Origin: Limosilactobacillus pulli
Lineage (GTDB): Bacteria > Bacillota > Bacilli > Lactobacillales > Lactobacillaceae
Length of the DNA: 26,016 nt
Assembly: GCF_947381555.1 (NCBI RefSeq)
Contig: NZ_CANCWQ010000023.1
Location: 1 to 26,016 of the forward strand
Reading direction: 5' to 3'
A program made the position numbers and the translations under genes. Below the pieces are notes generated by a model. The model did not search any database. It was not told where the DNA came from and saw only the letters and a list, made by a program, of their open reading frames with translations. Positions 15,687-23,286 of the stretch are shown in pieces (position 1 is the stretch's first letter; each line of letters starts with the position of its first letter).

Positions 15687-16121
15687 ATGATCAAATTTTA
15701 TTTTCATACTAATAACCCAGCCAAGCGTCGGGCAGAAAAATGGCTGACCAAGCACAGTCTTGATTTTCAGTCTCGCAATCTGAACAAAGAACCGCTAACC
15801 CGCGATGAAATCCTCCAACTGCTGGAGCTCTCACCGGACGGTACCGAAACTTTGGTATCCGAGCGTTCAAAGGCAACTAAGGAATTATATGCCAAGCATC
15901 CTACACCAACTATGAATCAGCTGATCGAGGCCATCCAAAACACGCCACAAATTCTTAAAAGTCCATTAATCGTTAGTGGTCATAAGATGCTAACGGGCTT
16001 TAATGCTGACAAAATGGGCGTCTTGGTACCTCATCAGCAGCGACGGCTGGAGCTTTCTCGCCTTTTGGGCAAGTTGAATGGACGTGGCTCAAATCAGGCT
16101 TTGCAATTAGCATATAACTAA
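15687..16121 (+). CDS. Spx/ArsC-family protein without the redox cysteines
   Basis: Encodes 144 residues that align without gaps to Bacillus Spx over about 95 positions (thioredoxin-like ArsC fold). Spx binds the RNA polymerase alpha C-terminal domain and redirects transcription under thiol stress. Here the CxxC switch is lost: the positions of C10 and C13 hold asparagine and lysine (HTNNPAKRRAEKWL). The alpha-contact G52 (SPDGTE) and R60 (SERSK) are kept, but R91-R92 of Spx are K-S. The frame is open to an ATG at 15666, yet AAGAGG at 15672-15677 fits the ATG at 15687. It sits in an operon with the TetR gene. A redox-blind Spx paralogue regulator is my inference; the alignment was done from memory. 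Confidence 0.8.
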   Translation: MIKFYFHTNNPAKRRAEKWLTKHSLDFQSRNLNKEPLTRDEILQLLELSPDGTETLVSERSKATKELYAKHPTPTMNQLIEAIQNTPQILKSPLIVSGHKMLTGFNADKMGVLVPHQQRRLELSRLLGKLNGRGSNQALQLAYN

Positions 16122-16179
16122 ATTCAAGAGGTTGGAAAAAAACTAATTTTTCTGGAAGATAAAGCAACTTTAATAATAG

Positions 16180-16228
16180 AAATGGCCGAAGATCAGCGTT
16201 TTAAGTCACGCAATCTTCAGCCATTTTT
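16180..16228 (+). terminator. Terminator of the TetR-spx operon
   Basis: A long imperfect stem (AAATGGC and GAAGAT pairing with ATCTTC and GCCATTT, with single-base bulges) is followed by TTTTTCTGTTTT. It lies 58 bases after the spx-like stop. On the minus strand it sits after the methyltransferase gene with a poorer U-run (TTTCTATTATT), so it may serve both convergent genes. The 50 bases before it (16122-16179) hold nothing I recognise. Confidence 0.75.
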
Positions 16229-16278
16229 CTGTTTTGAGACTTTATTCCCAGCACCTTCAATTCGGTTTGTCTCGGTTT

Positions 16279-17658
16279 TTAAAAGCGAAGACCTTTTGGA
16301 TAGAAATTCTTTAAAGTCTGACCGACCAGCTTCCCCCAGCCGCAGACATGTCCCTCACAAACCAGCAGCTTCCAGCCAGGCTTCCCGTCGCTGATTGACA
16401 GCGTATCACCGTGAACATACTGACGCCATTGGTCATGATTAATTATCAAGACATTGGCTGTCTCACCTGGCTGACTGGCCAATGCCCACGCCAAAGCCGG
16501 CTCAAACCGATTCTTTTTAAACGTACCCAAATGCAGTCCTGGCCGCAGTACCGTCATTTGGCTGATATCATCAATTCCCTTAGGCAGATCATATAACTGA
16601 TCGCCATAAGTAAGCAGATGATTGACCTGATAGCTTGGCATGGTTTCTCGGGCGAACTTTTCAAATAATTCACGCTGCTCTTTGGTAATAGCACTGCGAC
16701 TGTTGCCTTTTTTCCTGTTCTTTTTGTTTTTCTTTGCTGATGGCTTTGATCCGGCTGTTTCAGACAAATCGCCCTGCAAACGGAACTTGGCGATAAAATG
16801 TCCCTCACCTTTAAGATGGTGTGGGAATAATCTGACTGCCTTAGTCAATTCAGGATTGCCATTACCCCATTCTGGTCGACCGTCGTCCATCCCTGGGTAT
16901 TTTTGAATCGGCTCCATGGTCAGATCATAATTGTCCAAAAGCCATGCTGCGTTTTGCTCATCTTCTTCTGGAGCAAACGTGCAAGTCGAATATACTAACG
17001 TTCCACCAGGCTTGAGCATCTTCATGGCTGAGCTCAAAATCTTTTGCTGACGGTTGGCGCACTCGCTTGGATAATCCGGTGTCCAATACTCGATCCCCGC
17101 CGGCTCCTTGCGAAACATTCCCTCACCAGAGCATGGTGCATCCACTAAGATGCGATCGAAAAACTGTGGGAACTGTTTTTCAAGTTCAGCCGGACTCTCA
17201 TTCATCACAATAGCATTCTTGGCTCCCCAACGTTCCAGGTTTTCTGCCAAAATATTGGCCCGTTTACGAAAGATTTCGTTGGCAACCAGTAAGCCCTCAT
17301 CATGCATCTTAGCAATTAGATGCGTGCTCTTGCCGCCTGGCGCCGCACACAAATCCAAAACCCGTTCACCAGGCTTTGGATCAACGACTTCGCCAACATA
17401 CATGGCACTGGGTTCTTGACTGTATACCCAGCCAGCCGTATGATCCAGCAACTTGCCATCAACCTTTCCAAACCAGCCATCCGTGACGTATTCAATCTTG
17501 CCTTGTGCGGTTTTGATGGTGGCAGTCGGCTGACCATTTTTTAGTGGATTGATCCGAAAACCACTGTAGCTTGGCTGATCAAATGAAGCCAAAAAAACAT
17601 CCGCCTCATCGCCTAACAGCTGACGATATTTTTCAATAAAAGCAGTTGGTAGTTTCAC
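16279..17658 (-). CDS. RsmF-type rRNA (cytosine-C5)-methyltransferase
   Basis: Encodes 459 residues of a NOL1/NOP2/Sun-family enzyme that places 5-methylcytosine in 16S rRNA using S-adenosylmethionine. The SAM loop is VLDLCAAPGGKSTHLIAKM (about 100-118). The two catalytic cysteines are C176 in DAPCSGEGMF and C226 in YSTCTF. A lysine-rich linker (around 305-320, KKNKKNRKKGNSR) leads to the RsmF-type C-terminal region ending GHVCGWGKLVGQTLKNF. The start is GTG at 17658, 9 bases after GAGGAG. It follows the fic gene by 44 bases on the same strand and may be cotranscribed with it. The exact target cytosine cannot be told from sequence. Confidence 0.92.
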   Translation of the reverse strand: MKLPTAFIEKYRQLLGDEADVFLASFDQPSYSGFRINPLKNGQPTATIKTAQGKIEYVTDGWFGKVDGKLLDHTAGWVYSQEPSAMYVGEVVDPKPGERVLDLCAAPGGKSTHLIAKMHDEGLLVANEIFRKRANILAENLERWGAKNAIVMNESPAELEKQFPQFFDRILVDAPCSGEGMFRKEPAGIEYWTPDYPSECANRQQKILSSAMKMLKPGGTLVYSTCTFAPEEDEQNAAWLLDNYDLTMEPIQKYPGMDDGRPEWGNGNPELTKAVRLFPHHLKGEGHFIAKFRLQGDLSETAGSKPSAKKNKKNRKKGNSRSAITKEQRELFEKFARETMPSYQVNHLLTYGDQLYDLPKGIDDISQMTVLRPGLHLGTFKKNRFEPALAWALASQPGETANVLIINHDQWRQYVHGDTLSISDGKPGWKLLVCEGHVCGWGKLVGQTLKNFYPKGLRF

Positions 17659-17702
17659 AAAAAAATGCTCCTCGTCATAAAAGTATCCTTACTATTATAG
17701 CA

Positions 17703-18500
17703 TTAATCAGCTGCCAAAGCCGTCAGATGAATCTTATGGGTCAAAACCTCGATTTTTGAGTCATACAGCGCTTGAATAAACTCATCATCCTCATCGTCAT
17801 AGTAAAGATACTGTCCCTTTTCATTCGCCAGCAGTTCAATAAAGATGCGAATTGCCCGACCATTGCCTTCTCTAAATGGATGCAGATAGTTCAGTTCATC
17901 CAACAGCCTGGCATATGCAGCTGATTGAGGCAGCGTTTGTTCTTTTAGATCTGTGATTACAGCGTTAATCGAGCGAATGCCATTGTCAAAGACATTTGGC
18001 GGCAAAAAAAGCGTCTGCTGCTTGGTCAGGTTATAGTTGCGCAGCTTGCCTGCCCAAGCATACAAATCACCAAACAGCGCTTTGTTGATGCGGCAAAGAT
18101 CATCAACGTCATCTACCTTAAAGCCTCTTTGCAAAATTCTTAAGCCAACCAAGGAACCCTGCATAAATTCATGCTCATCCAGATCAGCTTTATCTTGAAT
18201 CCCCAGCTTGTTCTTCAGCGTGCCGTTTGGGTACAGAAAATCCCGATTCAAAGTCTTTTCATCAGTAATTGCTGGTTCAGCAACCGGAATAGGCCAGTGA
18301 CGCAGCCGATCTAATTTCCCATCCAATTCATGCTGCGGATGTTCATACGCATCTCCCAAAAGCCGAATCTCTTCTTCGGTTGGCTCCCATCCTTCCACGG
18401 CACTACTGACAACCGTTGCCGCCAATAATTGAAACTTGCGTGGATTGCGAAACTCAACGCCACCAATCCGATGGGCCTTGCGATTAATCAAAGCAGACAT
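17703..18500 (-). CDS. Fic-domain protein with built-in inhibitory helix
   Basis: Encodes 265 residues. The Fic core has the full active motif HPFREGNGR at 207-215, with the catalytic histidine H207, and a flap segment around LRNYNLTKQQTLFLPP, so it should transfer AMP (or a related nucleotide) to a protein target. The N-terminal 50 residues resemble a VbhA-type antitoxin fused in cis: FRNPRKFQLLAATVVSSAVEG contains the inhibitory motif S32-xxx-E36-G37, whose glutamate blocks ATP binding in known Fic proteins. The acidic tail region YYDDEDDEF is distinctive. GGAAG lies 8 bases before the ATG. It precedes the rRNA methyltransferase. Target and physiological role are unknown. Inhibition in cis is inferred from the motif. 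Confidence 0.88.
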   Translation of the reverse strand: MSALINRKAHRIGGVEFRNPRKFQLLAATVVSSAVEGWEPTEEEIRLLGDAYEHPQHELDGKLDRLRHWPIPVAEPAITDEKTLNRDFLYPNGTLKNKLGIQDKADLDEHEFMQGSLVGLRILQRGFKVDDVDDLCRINKALFGDLYAWAGKLRNYNLTKQQTLFLPPNVFDNGIRSINAVITDLKEQTLPQSAAYARLLDELNYLHPFREGNGRAIRIFIELLANEKGQYLYYDDEDDEFIQALYDSKIEVLTHKIHLTALAAD

Positions 18501-18610
18501 TTCGTCATCTTCCTTTCTAGATCTAATTAGGGTAATTGTAGCGCGGCTTTTGCCAGTTCAACAGTCCTTTAAAACATTAATCCACGATTGTCTTATCGGT
18601 TTCGGATAAT

Positions 18611-18640
18611 TTGCGTTTACCTAGCGATTCTCGATATAAT
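18611..18640 (+). promoter_or_regulatory. Candidate promoter of the Cof-type phosphatase gene
   Basis: A perfect TATAAT (18635-18640) lies 18 bases after TTGCGT (18611-18616) and 33 bases before the start codon. In the same divergent gap the minus strand has TACAAT near 18540 preceded by TTGAAC at only 15 bases, a weak candidate for fic. Confidence 0.45.
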
Positions 18641-18673
18641 TTAACCAGATATTTTTTCGAAAGGACGAATTAA

Positions 18674-19507
18674 ATGAAGCAACATTTGATTGCCATCGAC
18701 CTGGATGGTACTACGCTCAACAATCAATCTAAATTAACGCCTAATACGATTAAGACTCTGCGTACGCTCAGTCAGCAAGGACATCTGGTTTCAATCGTCA
18801 CTGGGCGGCCGTATTTAATTTCTGGACACCTCTACGATCAGATTGGACTTAAGACACCAATGATCAACTTCAACGGTGCCTTGGGCCATATTCCACATCG
18901 CAAGTGGGCCGGTGAATACGCGGTCAACGTTACTCGCGAAATGACACTTGATCTCTTAGCCCATAAACAGGAATTAGGAATCAAAATGGTGATTGCCGAG
19001 GATAAGTACCACGTCTGGGCTGATCATCCCAGCAACGAGCTGCCTGAGTTTTTACCCGCCAAATTGGCACCGGAACAGATCCTCAATGAACATAATTTAA
19101 ACAACGATCCAATTGCCCTGACGATTCAGTTTGATCCGGCCAAAAAAGACGCTATTTTGGCCGCTGTCAATCAGAAATACGGTGATTTTGTTGAGCCACG
19201 CGTCTGGGGCGGACCATATTCAATTATGGAGCTGATTCGACGCGGCACGCATAAAGAAGCCGGTCTGCGCCATTTAGTTAAAGAATACCAGCTGAGTGCT
19301 GATCAGATCATTGCATTTGGCGATGAGCACAATGATGCCGAAATGCTCAGCTATGCCGGTCGTGGGGTTGCCATGAAAAATGCGGTTGACGATATAAAAC
19401 AGATTGCTGATGACGTAACACCGCTCGACAACGATCATGATGGCTTGGCTAAATATCTGCAGGACTATTTTCATCTTGATGCCGCTAAACTGCAACTGGC
19501 AGAATAA
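18674..19507 (+). CDS. Cof-type HAD-superfamily sugar phosphatase
   Basis: Encodes 277 residues of the HAD IIB (Cof/YidA-like) group, which dephosphorylate sugar phosphates and related metabolites in the cytosol. Motif I is IDLDGTTL with the nucleophile D9 and D11, motif II is SIVTGRP, and motif IV is GDEHNDAEML; a cap domain lies between (about 85-190). AAAGGA is 8 bases before the ATG. It is monocistronic, flanked by divergent fic and a convergent frameshifted nitroreductase. The substrate cannot be assigned. Confidence 0.92.
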   Translation: MKQHLIAIDLDGTTLNNQSKLTPNTIKTLRTLSQQGHLVSIVTGRPYLISGHLYDQIGLKTPMINFNGALGHIPHRKWAGEYAVNVTREMTLDLLAHKQELGIKMVIAEDKYHVWADHPSNELPEFLPAKLAPEQILNEHNLNNDPIALTIQFDPAKKDAILAAVNQKYGDFVEPRVWGGPYSIMELIRRGTHKEAGLRHLVKEYQLSADQIIAFGDEHNDAEMLSYAGRGVAMKNAVDDIKQIADDVTPLDNDHDGLAKYLQDYFHLDAAKLQLAE

Positions 19508-19532
19508 ACGATCATTCCAATACGTACACGTA

Positions 19533-19579
19533 AAAACAGCGTTGCTTCAAGCTATCAAAGCTTGCGGCAACGCTGTTTT
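19533..19579. terminator. Bidirectional terminator between the phosphatase and nitroreductase genes
   Basis: A 13-bp outer stem (19533-19545 with 19567-19579) plus an inner CAAGCT/AGCTTG stem is flanked by A and T tracts on both sides. It serves the plus-strand phosphatase 25 bases upstream and could end the minus-strand nitroreductase transcript, whose stop is about 50 bases away. Confidence 0.85.
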
Positions 19580-19628
19580 AGTTTAGAGCAAGATTATTTT
19601 ATTTCCTGGGAAATCAAGATAATCAATT

Positions 19629-20097
19629 TTAGCCTTCTTTGATCCAATTAACGGGTATCCGTTTGATATCAATATCACGGGTCGTCAGTTTTTCTTTGGT
19701 ATGACCCAAAGTAACCGCGAAGCAAGGCGTCATCCCGGCTGGAACTACCGCTTGCGGCAGCGAGGTCAGACAGGCCATGTTATAGTTGGCGGCCAAGCCT
19801 TCATTTTCAGCAGCCAGCTCCATATTATGCACGATGATCCCAGCATCAACAAACTCTAGCTGGCCAGGATCTGGTGATGAAACAACAATCAAAGTTGGCG
19901 CTTGATAGATATTTTTAATCTGCTTTAGCGTCTTGGGATCTTGAATCACCGTCAGCTGATGATTGCTGTATTTTCCCAAAGCCAACTGGACTGGCTTCGG
20001 CGGCCAGCAGAATTGGCTGCAGCTCTTCACTGGTCAGCGGCTGATCATCATACTTGCGAAAGGCATGCCGAGATTGTACTAAATCCATAAATTGCAT
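19629..20097 (-). pseudogene. Small FMN-dependent nitroreductase, interrupted by a one-base frameshift
   Basis: Two overlapping frames join into one nitroreductase-like protein of about 155 residues. The first part reads FMDLVQSRHAFRKYDDQPLT then ILLAAEASPVGFGK; the second continues as KYSNHQLTVIQDPKTLKQI, AGIIVHNMELAAENEGLAAN, and VTLGHTKEKL. The switch falls at the four-base T run at 19971-19974 (AAAA on the coding strand). Removing one base restores GFGKYSNHQLTVI, the normal family continuity. The first frame otherwise runs on into unrelated residues and stops near 19915. The start at 20097 has AAGGGG 9 bases upstream; an ATG at 20106 abuts it. It is either a recent pseudogene or a homopolymer sequencing error, since the rest looks undecayed. 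Confidence 0.82.
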
Positions 20098-20231
20098 CTG
20101 GTTCATCCCCTTATCAAAATGATGTTTTACCTTTAGTTTAGCACCAATTTGATGGACTAATTAACGATCGGCACGAATAATTTAATCTATTCGAGGCTAC
20201 TCAGTTTTTTTCAACCGACCATCAGCAAACA

Positions 20232-20266
20232 AAAATGGCCCACGAAACGAATTCGCGGACCATTTT
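20232..20266 (-). terminator. Terminator of the maltose operon
   Basis: Arms 20232-20246 and 20252-20266 form a 15-bp stem with two positions that are G-U pairs only on the minus strand, followed by TTTTTGTTT on that strand. It lies 36 bases after the pgmB stop. The 20107-20231 stretch between here and the nitroreductase holds no gene; I see no clear promoter for the nitroreductase. Confidence 0.8.
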
Positions 20267-20301
20267 GAGAGAGAGAATTTTTGATTCAAAACGAATTTTG
20301 A

Positions 20302-20964
20302 CTAGTCGAGTTGAGCCTTGATTGCTTCCAGCGTAACGTCCTTGGTTGCGTCAAAGCGAATGTCAGCATCATCAAGACCGGCACCAATACCGATTGAAAG
20401 CTCGCCAGCATCATTGATGGCTTGCACACCGGCTTGGGCATCTTCCAGGCCAGCCACGTTGGCTACAGGCAGGTTCATCATTTCGGCAGCCGCAATGTAG
20501 ATGTCAGGAGCTGGCTTACCATGCTTAACCGAAGCTGGGTTGACGATTCCATCAAAGTAGTCGCTTAACTTCAAGTACTTCAATACCTTAGGAGCATTCT
20601 TGGAAGCCGATGCCAATACCATTTGATAGCCTTTGGCACGAATATCATCCAAGAAGGCCTGCATGCCTGGTAAAACATCAGCTGGCGTCAAGGTTTCAAC
20701 CAGACGCAGGTAGTTGTCATTCTTTTCAGCAGCCAATGCTTCTTTTTCAGCTTGCGTATAGTCATTTTCGTGACCACCAGCCTTCAGAATCAATTCCAGA
20801 GAATCCATCCGGCCAACACCCTTCAAGCTTTCCTGCAGTTCAGGCGTCCAAGTCGTACCTACCTTGTCAGCCAGTTGATGCCAAGCTTGCGTGTGAAAAC
20901 GAGCCGTGTCGGCAATAACGCCGTCCAGGTCAAAAGCAAAACCCTTCAGATCTTCAAACTTCAT
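20302..20964 (-). CDS. pgmB: Beta-phosphoglucomutase
   Basis: Encodes 220 residues of a HAD-superfamily mutase converting beta-glucose-1-phosphate, the product of maltose phosphorylase, to glucose-6-phosphate via beta-glucose-1,6-bisphosphate. FAFDLDGVIADTARFHTQAW gives the nucleophile D12 and the general acid/base D14. LASASKNAP is motif II, VKHGKPAPDIYIAAA holds the motif III lysine, and GLEDAQAGVQAINDAG is the motif IV acidic pair. Length is normal. AGGGGG lies 8 bases before the ATG, and the gene begins 12 bases after the maltose phosphorylase stop, so the two are cotranscribed and act in sequence. Confidence 0.96.
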   Translation of the reverse strand: MKFEDLKGFAFDLDGVIADTARFHTQAWHQLADKVGTTWTPELQESLKGVGRMDSLELILKAGGHENDYTQAEKEALAAEKNDNYLRLVETLTPADVLPGMQAFLDDIRAKGYQMVLASASKNAPKVLKYLKLSDYFDGIVNPASVKHGKPAPDIYIAAAEMMNLPVANVAGLEDAQAGVQAINDAGELSIGIGAGLDDADIRFDATKDVTLEAIKAQLD

Positions 20965-20976
20965 GTAAAATGCCCC

Positions 20977-23229
20977 CTACTTCAGTTCCAGATCCTTACC
21001 AGCCAGATCAATGGTCAGTGGTTCACCGGATACGAGTGATACGTGCGTGCCTTCCTTGTCAACCAAGACCTTGATGACGCGGCCACGGAAGACTTGCGTG
21101 AATTGGTATGAATCCCACTTCTTAGGCAGGAATGGTGCATAGTGCAGCTTGCCTTCGCGAATCCGCATGCCGGCAAAGCCTTGTACAATGTCTAACCAGC
21201 TACCAGTCATGGAAGTGATGTGCAGACCATCAGAAGTGTCATTGTTGTAGTTATCCAGGTCAAGACGTGCGGAACGGCCATACAGTTCAACGGCTTTGTC
21301 TTCGTAACCCAAGTCAGCGGCAATAATGGAGTAGATCGATGGTGACAGGCTTGATTCATGAACCGTGTATTGTTCATAGAAGTCGAAGTTGTGCTTCTTT
21401 TCCTCTGGCGTAAAGTCGTCGATAAAGTCCCAGATACCTTGGATAACGTCACCTTGCTTAACATATGGTGAACGCAGGATCTTGTCCCATGACCAGTGTT
21501 GGTTGATTGGCAGTTGGTCGCTAGGAATGTCGGCAACTGGCTTCAGGTCTTTGTCTAAGAAGCCATCGTTTTCAGGGAAGATGTCGCGTTCCTTGTCGTA
21601 TGGCAGGTACATGTTGTCAACGATTGCTTGCCACTTGCGCTTTTCGTCGTCCGTAACGTTAAGCTTTTCAGCTACGTCAGCGTCAACTTCCTTGAGCACT
21701 TGCAACGTGTACTTGAGCGTCCATTGGCAAAGAAGGTTCGTGTACCAGTCGTTGTTAACGTTGTTATCGTATTCGTCAGGACCGGTAACGGCATGCAGCA
21801 TGTACTTGTTTTGACGTTGTGAGTAGTGAACCCGGTCAGCCCAGAAACGAGAAATTTCAGTCAGAACCTTGGCACCTTCATGCAGCACGTAGCTCTTGTC
21901 GCCCGTGTAGTTGGTGTAGTTGTAGATTGCGTAGGCAATGTCACCGTTACGGTGGATTTCTTCAAACGTGATTTCCCATTCGTTGTGGCATTCGATACCG
22001 TTGAACGTAACCATTGGGAACAGCGCACCCTTCAAGCCTTGTTCTTGGGCGTTGACGTAAGCACCGTCCAGTTGGTCATAACGGTACATCAGCAGGTTAC
22101 GGGAAATCTTAGGATCGGAAACACCCAGGTAAACTGGCAGACAGTAGGCTTCAGTATCCCAGTAAGTAGCACCACCATATTTTTCACCAGTGAACCCTTT
22201 AGGACTGATGTTCAGGCGTGAGTCGTTACCGTAGTAAGTTGAGAAGAGTTGGAACAGGTTGAAGCGAATCCCTTGTTGAGCTTCGTCATCGCCATTGATT
22301 TCAACATCGGCCTTGTTCCAGCGTTCTGCCCAGCCAGCAACGTGGGGAGCCAGCAGATCATCAAAGCTTTGACCATCCAGTTGACCAGCTAATTCATCCA
22401 GACGAGCAACCAGCGCTTCTTGGGTGTCAAAATCACGTGAAGTTGCGACAACGGAACGCTTTTCCAATTCAACTTCAGCACCAGCAGCCAGCGTCCCAGC
22501 AAAGTCGTTTTCAGCTGTCTTAGCGGTCGTGCCATCGCCAACATGTTCCAAAGTCGTCTTGGTAGTAGTCTTTACCCCAACCGTAAATTGAGGCGTGCCG
22601 AATGGGTTTGGCTTCGTCTTAGAAACCAACAGTGCGTGTTCGCCGGCTGCCTTTTGTTCCAACACATCCCAGAACTGTTCATCGTAGTTGGAGTCTTCGT
22701 TGTAAACGTCACCATTGATAACGCTGGCAACTTCCAGCTTGGCTTCAGCATTGCCCAGGTTCTTGACGTGCAGACGCTGACCAACCAGTTCCTTTTGCGC
22801 TACGCTGATAAAACGTTCAAACGTAAAGTGCAGCTTGGCACCGCTAACTTCAGCCGTAAATTCACGGGTAAAGATTCCCTTCTTGAGGTCAAGGTCCAGC
22901 TTGAAGTCAGTTGGTGCCTGCTTAGCCAGATCCAGCTGTTCGCCATTAACCTTGATCGTCAGCTGCAGGAAGTTGGTGCCGTTGATCATCTTACCAAAGT
23001 ACTTTGGATAACCGATCTTCCACCAGCCGACCCGCGTCTTGTCTGGGAACCAAACGCCACCGTAGTAGACACCTTCCATCTTGTCGCCAGAGTAGCCTTC
23101 TTCAAAGAAACCACGCATCCCGAGGTTTTCGTTGGCCAGACTGGTCATTGATTCTTGCAGGCGTTTGTCTTCAGGAGCCCACTTGGTCGTTACGATATTC
23201 CAAGGAGCGACGTCAAAAGTTCGTTTCAT
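20977..23229 (-). CDS. mapA: Maltose phosphorylase (GH65)
   Basis: Encodes 750 residues, close to the usual 753, of the cytosolic enzyme that splits maltose with inorganic phosphate into glucose and beta-glucose-1-phosphate, saving one ATP compared with hydrolysis. The N-terminal beta-sandwich (about 1-270) precedes the (alpha/alpha)6 catalytic barrel. The general acid is E486 in HAVTGPDEYDNNVNND, aligned with the established catalytic glutamate of the Lactobacillus brevis enzyme. GATYWDTEAYCLPVYL and HESSLSPSIYSIIAADLGY are further GH65 signatures. AAAGGA lies about 10 bases before the ATG. It is the middle gene of transporter-phosphorylase-mutase. A related GH65 specificity such as trehalose or kojibiose is less likely given this context. 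Confidence 0.95.
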   Translation of the reverse strand: MKRTFDVAPWNIVTTKWAPEDKRLQESMTSLANENLGMRGFFEEGYSGDKMEGVYYGGVWFPDKTRVGWWKIGYPKYFGKMINGTNFLQLTIKVNGEQLDLAKQAPTDFKLDLDLKKGIFTREFTAEVSGAKLHFTFERFISVAQKELVGQRLHVKNLGNAEAKLEVASVINGDVYNEDSNYDEQFWDVLEQKAAGEHALLVSKTKPNPFGTPQFTVGVKTTTKTTLEHVGDGTTAKTAENDFAGTLAAGAEVELEKRSVVATSRDFDTQEALVARLDELAGQLDGQSFDDLLAPHVAGWAERWNKADVEINGDDEAQQGIRFNLFQLFSTYYGNDSRLNISPKGFTGEKYGGATYWDTEAYCLPVYLGVSDPKISRNLLMYRYDQLDGAYVNAQEQGLKGALFPMVTFNGIECHNEWEITFEEIHRNGDIAYAIYNYTNYTGDKSYVLHEGAKVLTEISRFWADRVHYSQRQNKYMLHAVTGPDEYDNNVNNDWYTNLLCQWTLKYTLQVLKEVDADVAEKLNVTDDEKRKWQAIVDNMYLPYDKERDIFPENDGFLDKDLKPVADIPSDQLPINQHWSWDKILRSPYVKQGDVIQGIWDFIDDFTPEEKKHNFDFYEQYTVHESSLSPSIYSIIAADLGYEDKAVELYGRSARLDLDNYNNDTSDGLHITSMTGSWLDIVQGFAGMRIREGKLHYAPFLPKKWDSYQFTQVFRGRVIKVLVDKEGTHVSLVSGEPLTIDLAGKDLELK

Positions 23230-23286
23230 AAGATATTATCCTTTCTCAATCTCAATTAATTTCTAAAGTTGCAAAATCAGTCAAAA

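Noticed and set aside
16640..16906. Plus-strand open frame with a hydrophobic run opposite the methyltransferase
   Set aside because: The hydrophobic run is the antisense reading of the lysine-rich linker of the methyltransferase; no start signal or family match.
13947..19613. Shared ATTTCCTGGG words at 13947 and 19601, both near terminators
   Set aside because: A 10-base match is expected many times by chance in 26 kb, and the flanking bases do not extend it.
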